Shown here piece by piece: positions 1-5,775 of a stretch of DNA of 6,667 bases. Made by a program: the position numbers and the translations under genes. The number at the start of each line of letters is the position of its first letter. Position 1 is the stretch's first letter. The notes beneath the pieces are model-generated. The model saw only the letters and a list, made by a program, of their open reading frames with translations. It searched no databases and was not told where the DNA came from. This stretch comes from an uncultured Parabacteroides sp. (lineage in GTDB: Bacteria; Bacteroidota; Bacteroidia; Bacteroidales; Tannerellaceae): the NCBI GenBank assembly GCA_947074335.1, contig CAMTPG010000150.1:1-6667 (forward strand). The letters run 5' to 3'.

Positions 1-680
1 GATTCGGGGTTATTTAATTTCAGATTGGTAGACAGACCGATGGTAAACACCTCCTGATGCGTATCGCCGTAAAAAATAAAACTTTCCCAGTTCAGCCATA
101 AATCCAGATCGAAGGGGGCCGACTCAAAAAGCAGCTGTACGCCCACTTCGGGATCGGCCGTGAGATTAAGTTCGGGATTATAAAGCGGTGCCATCAGTTT
201 ATGATTGGCAGCGCCGTAAATATTGCCCATCACCAGCTGAAACTGATCGGATAAACGTACCTGCGCGCGAAGCCAGGGCAGTGCGTGAAACCCTTTCTGA
301 TAATGTTTGGCCTCCCATTCGGGAATGCCCTGATAAGCCAGACTCGGAAACGGATAGGTATTTGCGCCCCAGTAGCGCAAGCCGTAAAAACCCAGCTCCA
401 CCTTAATCATCTCCAGCGGATAATAAACCGCATTGGCGCGCAGTCTGAATCCGGGAAGCGAATACCCTTTCTGAAATTTTCCTTCGTATTCATTATTTTT
501 GAAAAAGTCCAGGTTTTCTACTTCAAAAAAGAGCTGTCCTTTCAGTGCGGGATCAATCCGTGTATCCTGCATAAATAAACGCCGCGCCATGGATTGTTGA
601 GCTGAAGCCGACAGGAAACCGGCCATAAAAAAAACAAAACAAACAATTAAACGGGCGCTTAAAAAACGAGTCATTTTCAT
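1..680 (-). CDS. Putative outer-membrane beta-barrel protein, N-terminal part (runs off the left edge)
   Basis: Reading leftwards from the ATG at 680-678, the frame stays open for 226 codons and leaves the window still open, so the C-terminus is missing. Residues 1-27 form a classic signal peptide: a basic start (MKMTR), a hydrophobic core (LIVCFVFFMAGFL) and an SASA|Q cleavage site. The mature part alternates polar and aromatic residues (GFRLRANAVYYPLEMIKVELGF, FDLDLWLNWESFIFYG), as in transmembrane beta-strands. The wording resembles a conserved family of uncharacterised Bacteroidales outer-membrane proteins, but I cannot name a function. ATG 674-672 (MTRFL) is an equally possible start; either falls just downstream of the promoter-like box at 698-705. 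The gene diverges from the inositol synthase gene, and nothing in it suggests a role in inositol lipid synthesis. Confidence is high that it is an exported coding region and moderate that it is a barrel. Confidence 0.8.
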   Translation of the reverse strand, partial: MKMTRFLSARLIVCFVFFMAGFLSASAQQSMARRLFMQDTRIDPALKGQLFFEVENLDFFKNNEYEGKFQKGYSLPGFRLRANAVYYPLEMIKVELGFYGLRYWGANTYPFPSLAYQGIPEWEAKHYQKGFHALPWLRAQVRLSDQFQLVMGNIYGAANHKLMAPLYNPELNLTADPEVGVQLLFESAPFDLDLWLNWESFIFYGDTHQEVFTIGLSTNLKLNNPE

Positions 681-697
681 CTTTCATTAATTTGATA

Positions 698-705
698 CAA
701 ACGTA
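698..705 (-). promoter_or_regulatory. Bacteroidota -7 promoter box for the leftward outer-membrane protein gene
   Basis: On the minus strand this reads TACGTTTG, a perfect match to the TAnnTTTG -7 consensus of Bacteroidota primary sigma factors. A TTTG (positions 731-728) lies 22 bases upstream, close to the expected -33 spacing. The box ends 17 bases before the ATG at 680, giving a short leader. This makes it the best candidate promoter for the leftward gene. The assignment rests on consensus and position only. Confidence 0.6.
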
Positions 706-820
706 CTAATTAATAAACAATATTTTTCAAATCATTACGTCTGTTTTCATAAATGTGAGAAAATCACCCTGTTTTCTTTCGATTTTGACCAATTAAGAAT
801 AATTTTAATATTTTTTTATT

Positions 821-842
821 CAAAAGTAAAGAGCTACTTTTG
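821..842. repeat. Perfect 8-bp inverted repeat made of two opposing -7-like boxes
   Basis: CAAAAGTA (821-828), a 6-base spacer AAGAGC, then TACTTTTG (835-842). The two arms are exact reverse complements, so each strand carries a TAnnTTTG box. The right arm would drive the inositol-1-phosphate synthase gene and the left arm would fire toward the leftward gene. It could be a symmetric divergent promoter, or an operator overlapping the synthase promoter. The rest of 681-869 is AT-rich, holds the leftward promoter box at 698-705, and shows no other convincing gene or structure. Confidence 0.5.
835..842 (+). promoter_or_regulatory. -7 promoter box for the inositol-1-phosphate synthase gene
   Basis: TACTTTTG matches the Bacteroidota TAnnTTTG consensus and ends 27 bases before the ATG at 870, so a transcript would have a leader of about 20 bases. 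No clear TTTG is found at the -33 distance; that region is a T-rich tract around 811-819. The box is also the right arm of a perfect inverted repeat, so its use may be controlled by a DNA-binding protein. Confidence 0.55.
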
Positions 843-869
843 TGCCCAATATTTTGAACTTAAATTGAC

Positions 870-2162
870 ATGGAAAAAATGGAGATTAAAGAAGCCAACG
901 GTAAACTTGGCGTTCTTGTTGTGGGCATTGGTGGTGCTGTAGCTACTACTATGATTACAGGTACACTTGCCGCACGTAAAGGATTGGCTAAACCAATCGG
1001 TTCAATTGCCGAAATGGCAAAGATGCGTGTGAAAAGCGGAGAAGAAAAGCTGATCAAAGACATTGTACCTATAGCTAATTTAAATGATATTGTTTTCGGC
1101 GGATGGGATATTTTCCCCGAAAACGCTTACAATGCAGCACTTTGTGCAGAAGTATTGAAAGAAAAAGATCTGAATGCGGTAAAAGATGAGCTGGAAGCTA
1201 TCGTTCCGATGCCGGCTGCATTTGATCATACCTGGGCAAAACGCCTGAATGGTACTTATGTGAAAGATTCGGCCAACCGTGCCGAAATGATTGAGCAGAT
1301 CCGTCAGGATATCCGCAATTTCAAAGCTGCCAATAATTGTGACCGCGTTACTGTATTATGGTCGGCAAGTACCGAAATTTACATCCCGTTATCCGACGAA
1401 CATATGTCGCTGGCTGCTTTGGAAAAAGCTATCGCCGAAAATAAAACCGACGTAATCTCGCCGAGTATGTGTTATGCATACGCTTCGATTGCCGAAGGTT
1501 GTCCGTTTGTAATGGGTGCTCCTAACCTGTGTCTGGATACTCCGGCGATGTGGGAGTTCTCGAAAAAAATGCAGGTGCCTATCGCCGGTAAAGACTTCAA
1601 AAGCGGTCAGACTCTGATGAAAACCGTGTTAGCTCCGATGTTCAAAACCCGCATGCTGGGTGTGAACGGCTGGTTCTCTACCAATATTTTAGGAAACCGC
1701 GACGGTGCGGTATTGGATGATCCCGATAACTTCAAAACCAAAGAGGTTAGCAAGCTGTCGGTAATCGAAAACATCTTCGAACCCGAAAAAAATCCGGATC
1801 TGTACGGCGATGTATACCATAAAGTGCGCATCAACTATTATCCGCCGCGCAAAGATAACAAAGAGGCTTGGGATAACATTGATATTTTCGGCTGGATGGG
1901 CTATCCGATGGAAATCAAAGTAAACTTCCTGTGTCGCGACTCGATTCTGGCTGCTCCTATCGCGTTAGACCTGGTTTTGTTCTGCGACCTGGCACAGCGT
2001 GCAGGCATGTACGGCACACAATACTGGTTGTCGTTCTTCCTGAAAAGCCCGATGCACGAATTCAACGAAGAACCGGTACACGATTTGTTCCAGCAGTGGA
2101 GAATGGTAAAACAGACTATCCGCGAAATGATTGGCGAAAAAGAGCCTAACTACTTGGATTAA
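870..2162 (+). CDS. ino1: myo-Inositol-1-phosphate synthase
   Basis: Converts D-glucose-6-phosphate to 1L-myo-inositol-1-phosphate using tightly bound NAD+; a cytosolic enzyme and the only known de novo route to inositol. The 430-residue protein opens with a Rossmann strand and glycine-rich loop (VLVVGIGGAVATT, residues 15-27). It also carries the family's active-site segment GKDFKSGQT at 240-248, comparable to GDDFKSGQT of eukaryotic enzymes, the NGWFSTNILGNRDG stretch (266-279), and CRDSILAAPIALDLVLFCDLA (355-375), comparable to the CEDSLLAAPI signature. The length suits the shorter prokaryotic form. ATG 870 is chosen for its position after the promoter box; ATG 879 is a possible alternative. 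The next four genes use inositol phosphate to build lipids, which fixes its role as the committed step of that pathway. A strong hairpin follows the stop codon, so expression may be partly uncoupled from those genes. Confidence 0.95.
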   Translation: MEKMEIKEANGKLGVLVVGIGGAVATTMITGTLAARKGLAKPIGSIAEMAKMRVKSGEEKLIKDIVPIANLNDIVFGGWDIFPENAYNAALCAEVLKEKDLNAVKDELEAIVPMPAAFDHTWAKRLNGTYVKDSANRAEMIEQIRQDIRNFKAANNCDRVTVLWSASTEIYIPLSDEHMSLAALEKAIAENKTDVISPSMCYAYASIAEGCPFVMGAPNLCLDTPAMWEFSKKMQVPIAGKDFKSGQTLMKTVLAPMFKTRMLGVNGWFSTNILGNRDGAVLDDPDNFKTKEVSKLSVIENIFEPEKNPDLYGDVYHKVRINYYPPRKDNKEAWDNIDIFGWMGYPMEIKVNFLCRDSILAAPIALDLVLFCDLAQRAGMYGTQYWLSFFLKSPMHEFNEEPVHDLFQQWRMVKQTIREMIGEKEPNYLD

Positions 2163-2195
2163 ACGCAATTATTCAACAACATTGTTGTAAAGCAT

Positions 2196-2233
2196 ATAAA
2201 ACTTTCTTTGCCGAAAAGCAGGGAAAGTTTTAT
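2196..2233 (+). terminator. Strong hairpin with T-rich tail after the synthase gene (terminator or attenuator)
   Basis: Arms 2196-2206 (ATAAAACTTTC) and 2223-2233 (GAAAGTTTTAT) pair perfectly over 11 bp. The stem continues inward with TTTGC (2207-2211) against GCAGG (2218-2222), two of those pairs being G-T, giving 16 bp around a 6-base loop CGAAAA. A T-rich run (2231-2248) follows. It lies 33 bases after the synthase stop codon and just before a new promoter-like box, so it probably ends or attenuates the synthase transcript. The stem is rather AT-rich, so read-through into the downstream genes is plausible. Confidence 0.65.
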
Positions 2234-2241
2234 TATTTTTA

Positions 2242-2249
2242 TATTTTTG
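2242..2249 (+). promoter_or_regulatory. -7 promoter box for the four-gene lipid operon
   Basis: TATTTTTG fits TAnnTTTG and ends 28 bases before the ATG at 2278, the same geometry as the box ahead of the synthase gene. No good -33 TTTG is seen at the usual distance. The region is T-rich, so a chance match is possible; its place directly after the hairpin supports a separate start for the downstream operon. Confidence 0.45.
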
Positions 2250-2277
2250 CACACATTTTATTTATTAAATAAAACGA

Positions 2278-2754
2278 ATGAAAAAGGTCTCTGTGTTCGA
2301 CATTCTGATAGCTACAGGATTTGGTTCGGGCTTCTCTCCTGTTGCACCGGGTACGGCCGGCGCCATTTTGGCAACGGTAATCTGGTGGATTTTATCCTGT
2401 TTCCTGACAACGCCGGCGTTGTGTGTCACAACAGCTGCGCTGATTGTGGTATTTACCATATTGGGTATTTATACCACAAACAAAGTGGAAACGATCTGGG
2501 GCGAAGATCCGTCGCGTGTGGTTGTCGACGAAATGGTCGGTGTATGGATACCTTTATTAATTGTTTCGGCAAACGATCCCTTCTGGCTTATGCTGCTGGC
2601 ATTTGTACTGTTTCGTTTGTTTGATATTTTTAAACCGCTGGGCATCCGCAAAATGGAAGATTTTAAAGGCGGTACGGGCGTGATGATGGATGATATTCTG
2701 GCCGGCATCTATAGTTTGATACTTTTGGCATTGATAAAATGGGTGATTGGTTAA
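2278..2754 (+). CDS. pgpA: PgpA-family membrane phosphatase, probably phosphatidylinositol-phosphate phosphatase
   Basis: A complete member of the phosphatidylglycerophosphatase A family (158 residues, the usual size). Conserved blocks are all present: SPVAPGTAGA (20-29), DPSRVVVDEMVG (77-88), FRLFDIFKP (112-120) and GGTGVMMDDILAG (131-143), whose acidic residues bind the metal. Hydrophobic stretches at about 29-43, 47-66, 86-115 and 139-157 fit an integral inner-membrane protein. The family normally removes phosphate from phosphatidylglycerophosphate. Here the genes for inositol phosphate synthesis and for its transfer to lipid flank it, so the likelier substrate is phosphatidylinositol phosphate, yielding phosphatidylinositol. 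That substrate assignment is inference; the protein could also serve phosphatidylglycerol synthesis if no other PgpA exists in the genome. Its last 16 bases overlap the next gene, implying translational coupling. Confidence 0.9.
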   Translation: MKKVSVFDILIATGFGSGFSPVAPGTAGAILATVIWWILSCFLTTPALCVTTAALIVVFTILGIYTTNKVETIWGEDPSRVVVDEMVGVWIPLLIVSANDPFWLMLLAFVLFRLFDIFKPLGIRKMEDFKGGTGVMMDDILAGIYSLILLALIKWVIG

Positions 2755-3248
2755 AAAAAGCGTATAAGGCAGTCAACGAAAAAGGGGGAATTTTCATGTT
2801 CATCCGGGCACAATTTTCCTCACAGGCGGCAAGTTTTACCGATTTTACCATTACCATTATTCTGGCCAAAGTATTTGGCTTGTATTATGTTTGGGCTACA
2901 CTTATCGGATCGATTTGCGGGGGTATTGTAAATTGCATTGTCAATTACAAATGGACATTCAAATCGACAGATTGTAAAAAGACACATGTATTTTTTAAAT
3001 ATGTACTGGTCTGGATAGGCAGTATCTTATTAAATACGTGGGGCACTTATGCCATGACGGAGACTATTAGTAAAAGTCCGTGGGTACAAAACCTGCTGAA
3101 ACATTATATTGACGATGTATTTGTATTCTCGAAAGTGGTAGTGTCTATTATTGTGGGCTTTTTCTGGAATTACAATATGCAGCGTGTATTTGTATACCGG
3201 AACCGGAATATCAAAGGACTTGTAAATCGAATTAAAATAAAAAAATAG
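2739..3248 (+). CDS. GtrA-family small membrane protein (possible lipid flippase)
   Basis: A 169-residue protein with four likely membrane helices (about 27-46, 50-69, 86-106, 127-147) and a basic tail (NRIKIKK). The aromatic motifs after helices 2 and 4, NYKWTF (69-74) and WNYNMQRVFVY (143-153), are typical of the GtrA/DPMS family and look like a duplicated helix-pair motif. Characterised members move or help use polyprenyl-phosphate sugars for glycosylation. In this operon it might flip phosphatidylinositol or a sugar donor for glycosylated inositol lipids; that is inference. ATG 2739 overlaps the preceding gene by 16 bases and gives the amphipathic N-terminal segment common in relatives. 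ATG 2796 is an alternative and has a purine-rich GGGGGA (2784-2789) ahead of it, which is unusual for this phylum. Two bases separate its stop codon from the next start. Confidence 0.82.
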   Translation: MGDWLKKAYKAVNEKGGIFMFIRAQFSSQAASFTDFTITIILAKVFGLYYVWATLIGSICGGIVNCIVNYKWTFKSTDCKKTHVFFKYVLVWIGSILLNTWGTYAMTETISKSPWVQNLLKHYIDDVFVFSKVVVSIIVGFFWNYNMQRVFVYRNRNIKGLVNRIKIKK

Positions 3249-3250
3249 AT

Positions 3251-3937
3251 ATGAGTGCATTTAATACATGTAGAGACTGGCTGCAACAAGCCATTTATAA
3301 GGTAATTAATCCTTGTGTACATGGAATGATTAAGATAGGCATTACACCGAATGTGGTAACTACCATCGGACTGATATTAAACATTGCAGCCGCTTTTGTT
3401 TTTCTGTATGGCGGCATGCGGGGTACACGAAACGATTTATATTATATCGGCTGGGCGGGTGGTATTATTCTGTTTGCCGGTTTGTTTGATATGCTCGACG
3501 GACAGGTGGCGCGCATCGGCAAGATGAGTTCTACTTTCGGGGCGCTTTACGATTCGGTACTCGACCGTTACAGTGAGCTGATTGTTTTTTTCGGTATCAC
3601 CTTTTACCTGATTATGCAAGGGTATGTAATCAGTTCGATCATTGCTTTCGTTGCGTTGATCGGCTCATTGATGGTGAGTTATGTGCGTGCACGTGCCGAA
3701 GGTCTGGGTATTGAATGCAAAATGGGATTTATGCAGCGACCGGAGCGCGTGGTACTGACCGGCGCCGGTGCATTGTTTTGCGGTATTTTCGGTCCGTTGC
3801 TCACCTACAACGAAGTGTTCGAACCCATTATGATTTTTGTAATTCCTTTATTTATTGTAGCACTCTTTTCAAACATCACAGCTTTTGCCCGCCTGAATCA
3901 TTGCAGGAAAGCTCTGCTTAACAAAGAACAAGAATGA
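3251..3937 (+). CDS. CDP-alcohol phosphatidyltransferase, probable phosphatidylinositol-phosphate synthase
   Basis: Predicted to join inositol-1-phosphate to CDP-diacylglycerol, releasing CMP and forming phosphatidylinositol phosphate in the inner membrane. The family signature DxxDGxxARx8GxxxDxxxD is complete: D80, D83-G84, A87-R88, G97, D101 and D105. These aspartates bind the metals and the last acts as base. SYVRARAEGLG (143-153) and GFMQRPER (159-166) supply conserved basic residues; in actinobacterial phosphatidylinositol-phosphate synthases, basic residues in this part bind the inositol phosphate. About six membrane helices and a length of 228 residues are normal for the family. Related enzymes make phosphatidylglycerophosphate or archaetidylinositol phosphate, but the inositol-1-phosphate synthase gene in the same locus favours inositol phosphate as acceptor. 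Its last four bases (ATGA) overlap the start of the next gene. Confidence 0.88.
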   Translation: MSAFNTCRDWLQQAIYKVINPCVHGMIKIGITPNVVTTIGLILNIAAAFVFLYGGMRGTRNDLYYIGWAGGIILFAGLFDMLDGQVARIGKMSSTFGALYDSVLDRYSELIVFFGITFYLIMQGYVISSIIAFVALIGSLMVSYVRARAEGLGIECKMGFMQRPERVVLTGAGALFCGIFGPLLTYNEVFEPIMIFVIPLFIVALFSNITAFARLNHCRKALLNKEQE

Positions 3938-4869
3938 CCGGATTAATTCATTTTCCCAAAAAGAATGAGGCGCTGATTGCAGCGATTTCGATCTTTATCT
4001 TTTTACTGGTAACAACGCTCTGCATCGGCATCCGCGGCGAACATGTTTTGATGGTTGGCCTGTTTGTATTGCTGTTTGTGGCCAATACCTCGACCCGCAA
4101 ACTGGCTATTGCGATTTTGCCTTTTGTGATTTTTGGTATTTCGTACGACTGGATGCGCATTTTTCCCAACTACGAGTTTAATCCGATCGATGTGGGCGGA
4201 CTTTACGAACTCGAAAAAAGCTGGTTTGGCATTGATTATAACGGAACCCGAATCATCCCCTGTGAGTTTTTTGATGCAAACAACTGGAAATGGATGGATT
4301 TATGTGCCGGCATTTTTTATTTGTGCTGGGTGCCGGTTCCGATAGCCTACGGACTTTGGTTATATTTTAAAGGCGATCGTGAGATTTATCTGCGTTATGC
4401 CATGGTATTTTTGTTTGTAAACCTGATTGGTTTTGCAGGCTATTATATCCATCCGGCCGCTCCGCCATGGTATGCCATCAATTACGGGTTCGAACCCATT
4501 TTGAACACACCCGGAAATGTGGCCGGTTTGGGCCGTTTCGATGAATTGTTGGGTGTAAATATCTTCAATTCGATGTATGGCAGAAATGCCAATGTATTTG
4601 CCGCTGTGCCTTCTCTGCATTCGGCTTATATGGTAGTTACGGTTTGCTATGCCATTCTGGCCAAAAGCAATAAGTTCCTGATTGCCCTGTTTGTATTCAT
4701 TATGTTCGGCATCTGGTTTACAGCAGTATATTCATCGCATCATTATCTGATTGATGTAATGCTGGGAATTTGCTGCGCTTTGCTGGGCTTTTTCTTATTT
4801 GAAAAGGGTTTGATGAAATGGCCGGCTTTTCATCGATTTTTTAAACGCTATTATAATTACATCCGATAA
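3934..4869 (+). CDS. Aur1-like PAP2-superfamily enzyme, probable inositol-phosphorylceramide synthase
   Basis: A 311-residue integral membrane protein with about eight hydrophobic segments. The PAP2-superfamily motifs are arranged as in fungal Aur1: YYIHPAAPPWY (170-180), VPSLHSAY (225-232) with H229, and SSHHYLIDVMLG (267-278), giving the H270xxxD274 catalytic pair. A pre-catalytic stretch, LEKSWFG (93-99), followed by a soluble loop, also fits the Aur1 and bacterial inositol-transferase type. Aur1 moves phosphoinositol from phosphatidylinositol to ceramide, releasing diacylglycerol. Bacteroidales make dihydroceramides, so the same reaction on a bacterial sphingolipid is the best inference; active residues would face the periplasm, placing the reaction on the outer leaflet. 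The gene starts inside the stop codon of the synthase gene before it (ATGA), supporting coupled expression. A simple lipid phosphatase is the alternative. No sphingolipid-base gene is in the window to confirm the acceptor. Confidence 0.83.
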   Translation: MTGLIHFPKKNEALIAAISIFIFLLVTTLCIGIRGEHVLMVGLFVLLFVANTSTRKLAIAILPFVIFGISYDWMRIFPNYEFNPIDVGGLYELEKSWFGIDYNGTRIIPCEFFDANNWKWMDLCAGIFYLCWVPVPIAYGLWLYFKGDREIYLRYAMVFLFVNLIGFAGYYIHPAAPPWYAINYGFEPILNTPGNVAGLGRFDELLGVNIFNSMYGRNANVFAAVPSLHSAYMVVTVCYAILAKSNKFLIALFVFIMFGIWFTAVYSSHHYLIDVMLGICCALLGFFLFEKGLMKWPAFHRFFKRYYNYIR

Positions 4870-4930
4870 GGGGTTTAGAATTAGTTTTTTGAACCAGTAG
4901 ATTGTTAAATCTGACTTATCTATAAGCTGT

Positions 4931-4965
4931 AAACGTCCTAACTTTGCCAAAAAGTCAGGACGTTT
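4931..4965. repeat. Interrupted palindrome abutting the metallophosphoesterase start codon
   Basis: AAACGTCCT (4931-4939) pairs with AGGACGTTT (4957-4965). After a single A/C mismatch, ACTTT (4941-4945) pairs with AAAGT (4951-4955) around a 5-base loop GCCAA. The element ends directly at the ATG at 4966 and encloses a -7-like box. As DNA it could be an operator for a dimeric regulator. As RNA from upstream read-through it would fold into a 14-bp hairpin that could end the inositol-lipid transcript or hide the start codon. There is no good T-run after it and no other convincing terminator between 4870 and 4965. Confidence 0.6.
4939..4946 (+). promoter_or_regulatory. -7 promoter box for the metallophosphoesterase gene, inside the palindrome
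   Basis: TAACTTTG fits TAnnTTTG and ends 19 bases before the ATG at 4966, so the leader would be only about 10-14 bases. Its left end lies in the outer arm and the rest in the inner arm of the palindrome at 4931-4965, so a protein bound to the palindrome should block transcription. A TTAT at 4916-4919 is the only weak -33 candidate. Confidence 0.55.
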
Positions 4966-5775
4966 ATGTTTAAACAAATTAGCTCTATTTTATTTTTAAT
5001 TCTTTTTACTTCCTGTAGTTTAATTGAATATCATCCTTACGACGGACGCCTCACAATTGATGAACGCGATTTAAACAACCGGCACATGGCATTAATTGAA
5101 GCTGCAACACAGGAAAAAGATACAATCCGTTTCGTCTGGACGGGCGATACGCATAAAGATTATGACGAAACGGTCGATTTTGTAAATCATATCAATAATC
5201 AAATCCTCCCGATTGATTTCGTTATGCATGGCGGCGATTTTACCGAATATGGTTTAACAAAAGAGTTTGAATGGAAAGTTTCAATCCTTTCGAAACTGAA
5301 AATTCCATATGTGGGATTGTTGGGAAATCATGATGTGATTGGCAATGGCGATCAGGTATTTCATACGCTGTTTGGTGAATTTGACTTCAGTTTCAGATGT
5401 GGCAACATTAAATTTGTATGCCTCAACACCAATGCAATCGAATATGATTATTCTGAACCTGTTCCAGATTTTGATTTTATACGTAATGAAATCAAAGAGG
5501 CCGGCAGTCATGATTTTACCCGGACAATTGTAGCCATGCATGCCCGTCCGGGGTGTGAACAATTCAACAATAATGTGAAAGAGTTCTTTCAATATTACAT
5601 CAAACAATTTCCTAATCTGCTTTTCTGTCTCAATGCACATGATCATCAGTTGCAGGCAGCCGATTTATTTGATGACGGCCTGATCTACTATGGCTGTAGC
5701 AACATTGCCAAACGTAATTATATGCTCTTTACTGTTACACCTGATGATTATTCGTATGAAGTGGTTTATTTCTAA
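4966..5775 (+). CDS. Predicted lipoprotein metallophosphoesterase (calcineurin-like)
   Basis: A 269-residue two-metal phosphoesterase. The metal-ligand motifs appear in order: GDTH (D61, H63), GGD (D91), GNHD (N121, H122), AMHARP (H192) and NAHDHQ (H225, H227). The last is normally GHxH; here alanine replaces glycine but both histidines remain, so activity is expected. The N-terminus is a short signal (KQISSILFLILFTSC) with a lipobox-like FTSC at 14-17, so C17 is probably lipidated and the enzyme sits in the periplasm or on the outer membrane. The substrate is unknown; the family includes phosphodiesterases acting on nucleotides, lipids and proteins. It follows the inositol-phosphorylceramide synthase gene by 96 bases, so a role in lipid head-group turnover is tempting but unproven, and the separate promoter-like box suggests independent control. 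The next gene overlaps it by 20 bases. Confidence 0.87.
   Translation: MFKQISSILFLILFTSCSLIEYHPYDGRLTIDERDLNNRHMALIEAATQEKDTIRFVWTGDTHKDYDETVDFVNHINNQILPIDFVMHGGDFTEYGLTKEFEWKVSILSKLKIPYVGLLGNHDVIGNGDQVFHTLFGEFDFSFRCGNIKFVCLNTNAIEYDYSEPVPDFDFIRNEIKEAGSHDFTRTIVAMHARPGCEQFNNNVKEFFQYYIKQFPNLLFCLNAHDHQLQAADLFDDGLIYYGCSNIAKRNYMLFTVTPDDYSYEVVYF

Noticed and set aside
285..578. Open plus-strand frame of 97 codons near the left edge, and a shorter one at 188-406
   Set aside because: Both lie opposite the longer minus-strand exported-protein gene, which has a signal peptide and barrel-like strands; the plus-strand translations look random.
759..776. GAAAA/TTTTC inverted repeat in the divergent intergenic region
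   Set aside because: Five A-T-rich pairs around an 8-base loop are too weak, and it does not sit at either promoter-like box.
2174..2187. Short inverted repeat CAACAA-CA-TTGTTG just after the synthase stop codon
   Set aside because: Six-bp arms with a 2-base loop cannot fold well as RNA, and the much stronger hairpin at 2196-2233 accounts for termination.
3251..3937. Phosphatidylglycerophosphate synthase (PgsA) as identity, suggested by the nearby PgpA homologue
   Set aside because: The inositol-1-phosphate synthase gene in the same locus and the RARAEGLG and GFMQRPER segments fit inositol phosphate as acceptor better; not fully excluded without a tree.
4899..4926. Small palindromes AGATT-GTTA-AATCT and CTTAT-CT-ATAAG in the gap before the metallophosphoesterase gene
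   Set aside because: Five-bp arms in AT-rich DNA are expected by chance; the longer palindrome at 4931-4965 is the credible element.
5281..5646. Minus-strand frame of 121 codons
   Set aside because: It lies wholly opposite the metallophosphoesterase gene, whose catalytic motifs are intact; no family resemblance or start signal.
5690..5755. Upstream ATG as the start of the exported-protein gene
   Set aside because: It would place 22 residues ahead of a clear signal peptide and extend the overlap with the metallophosphoesterase gene to 86 bases; ATG 5756 explains the data better.
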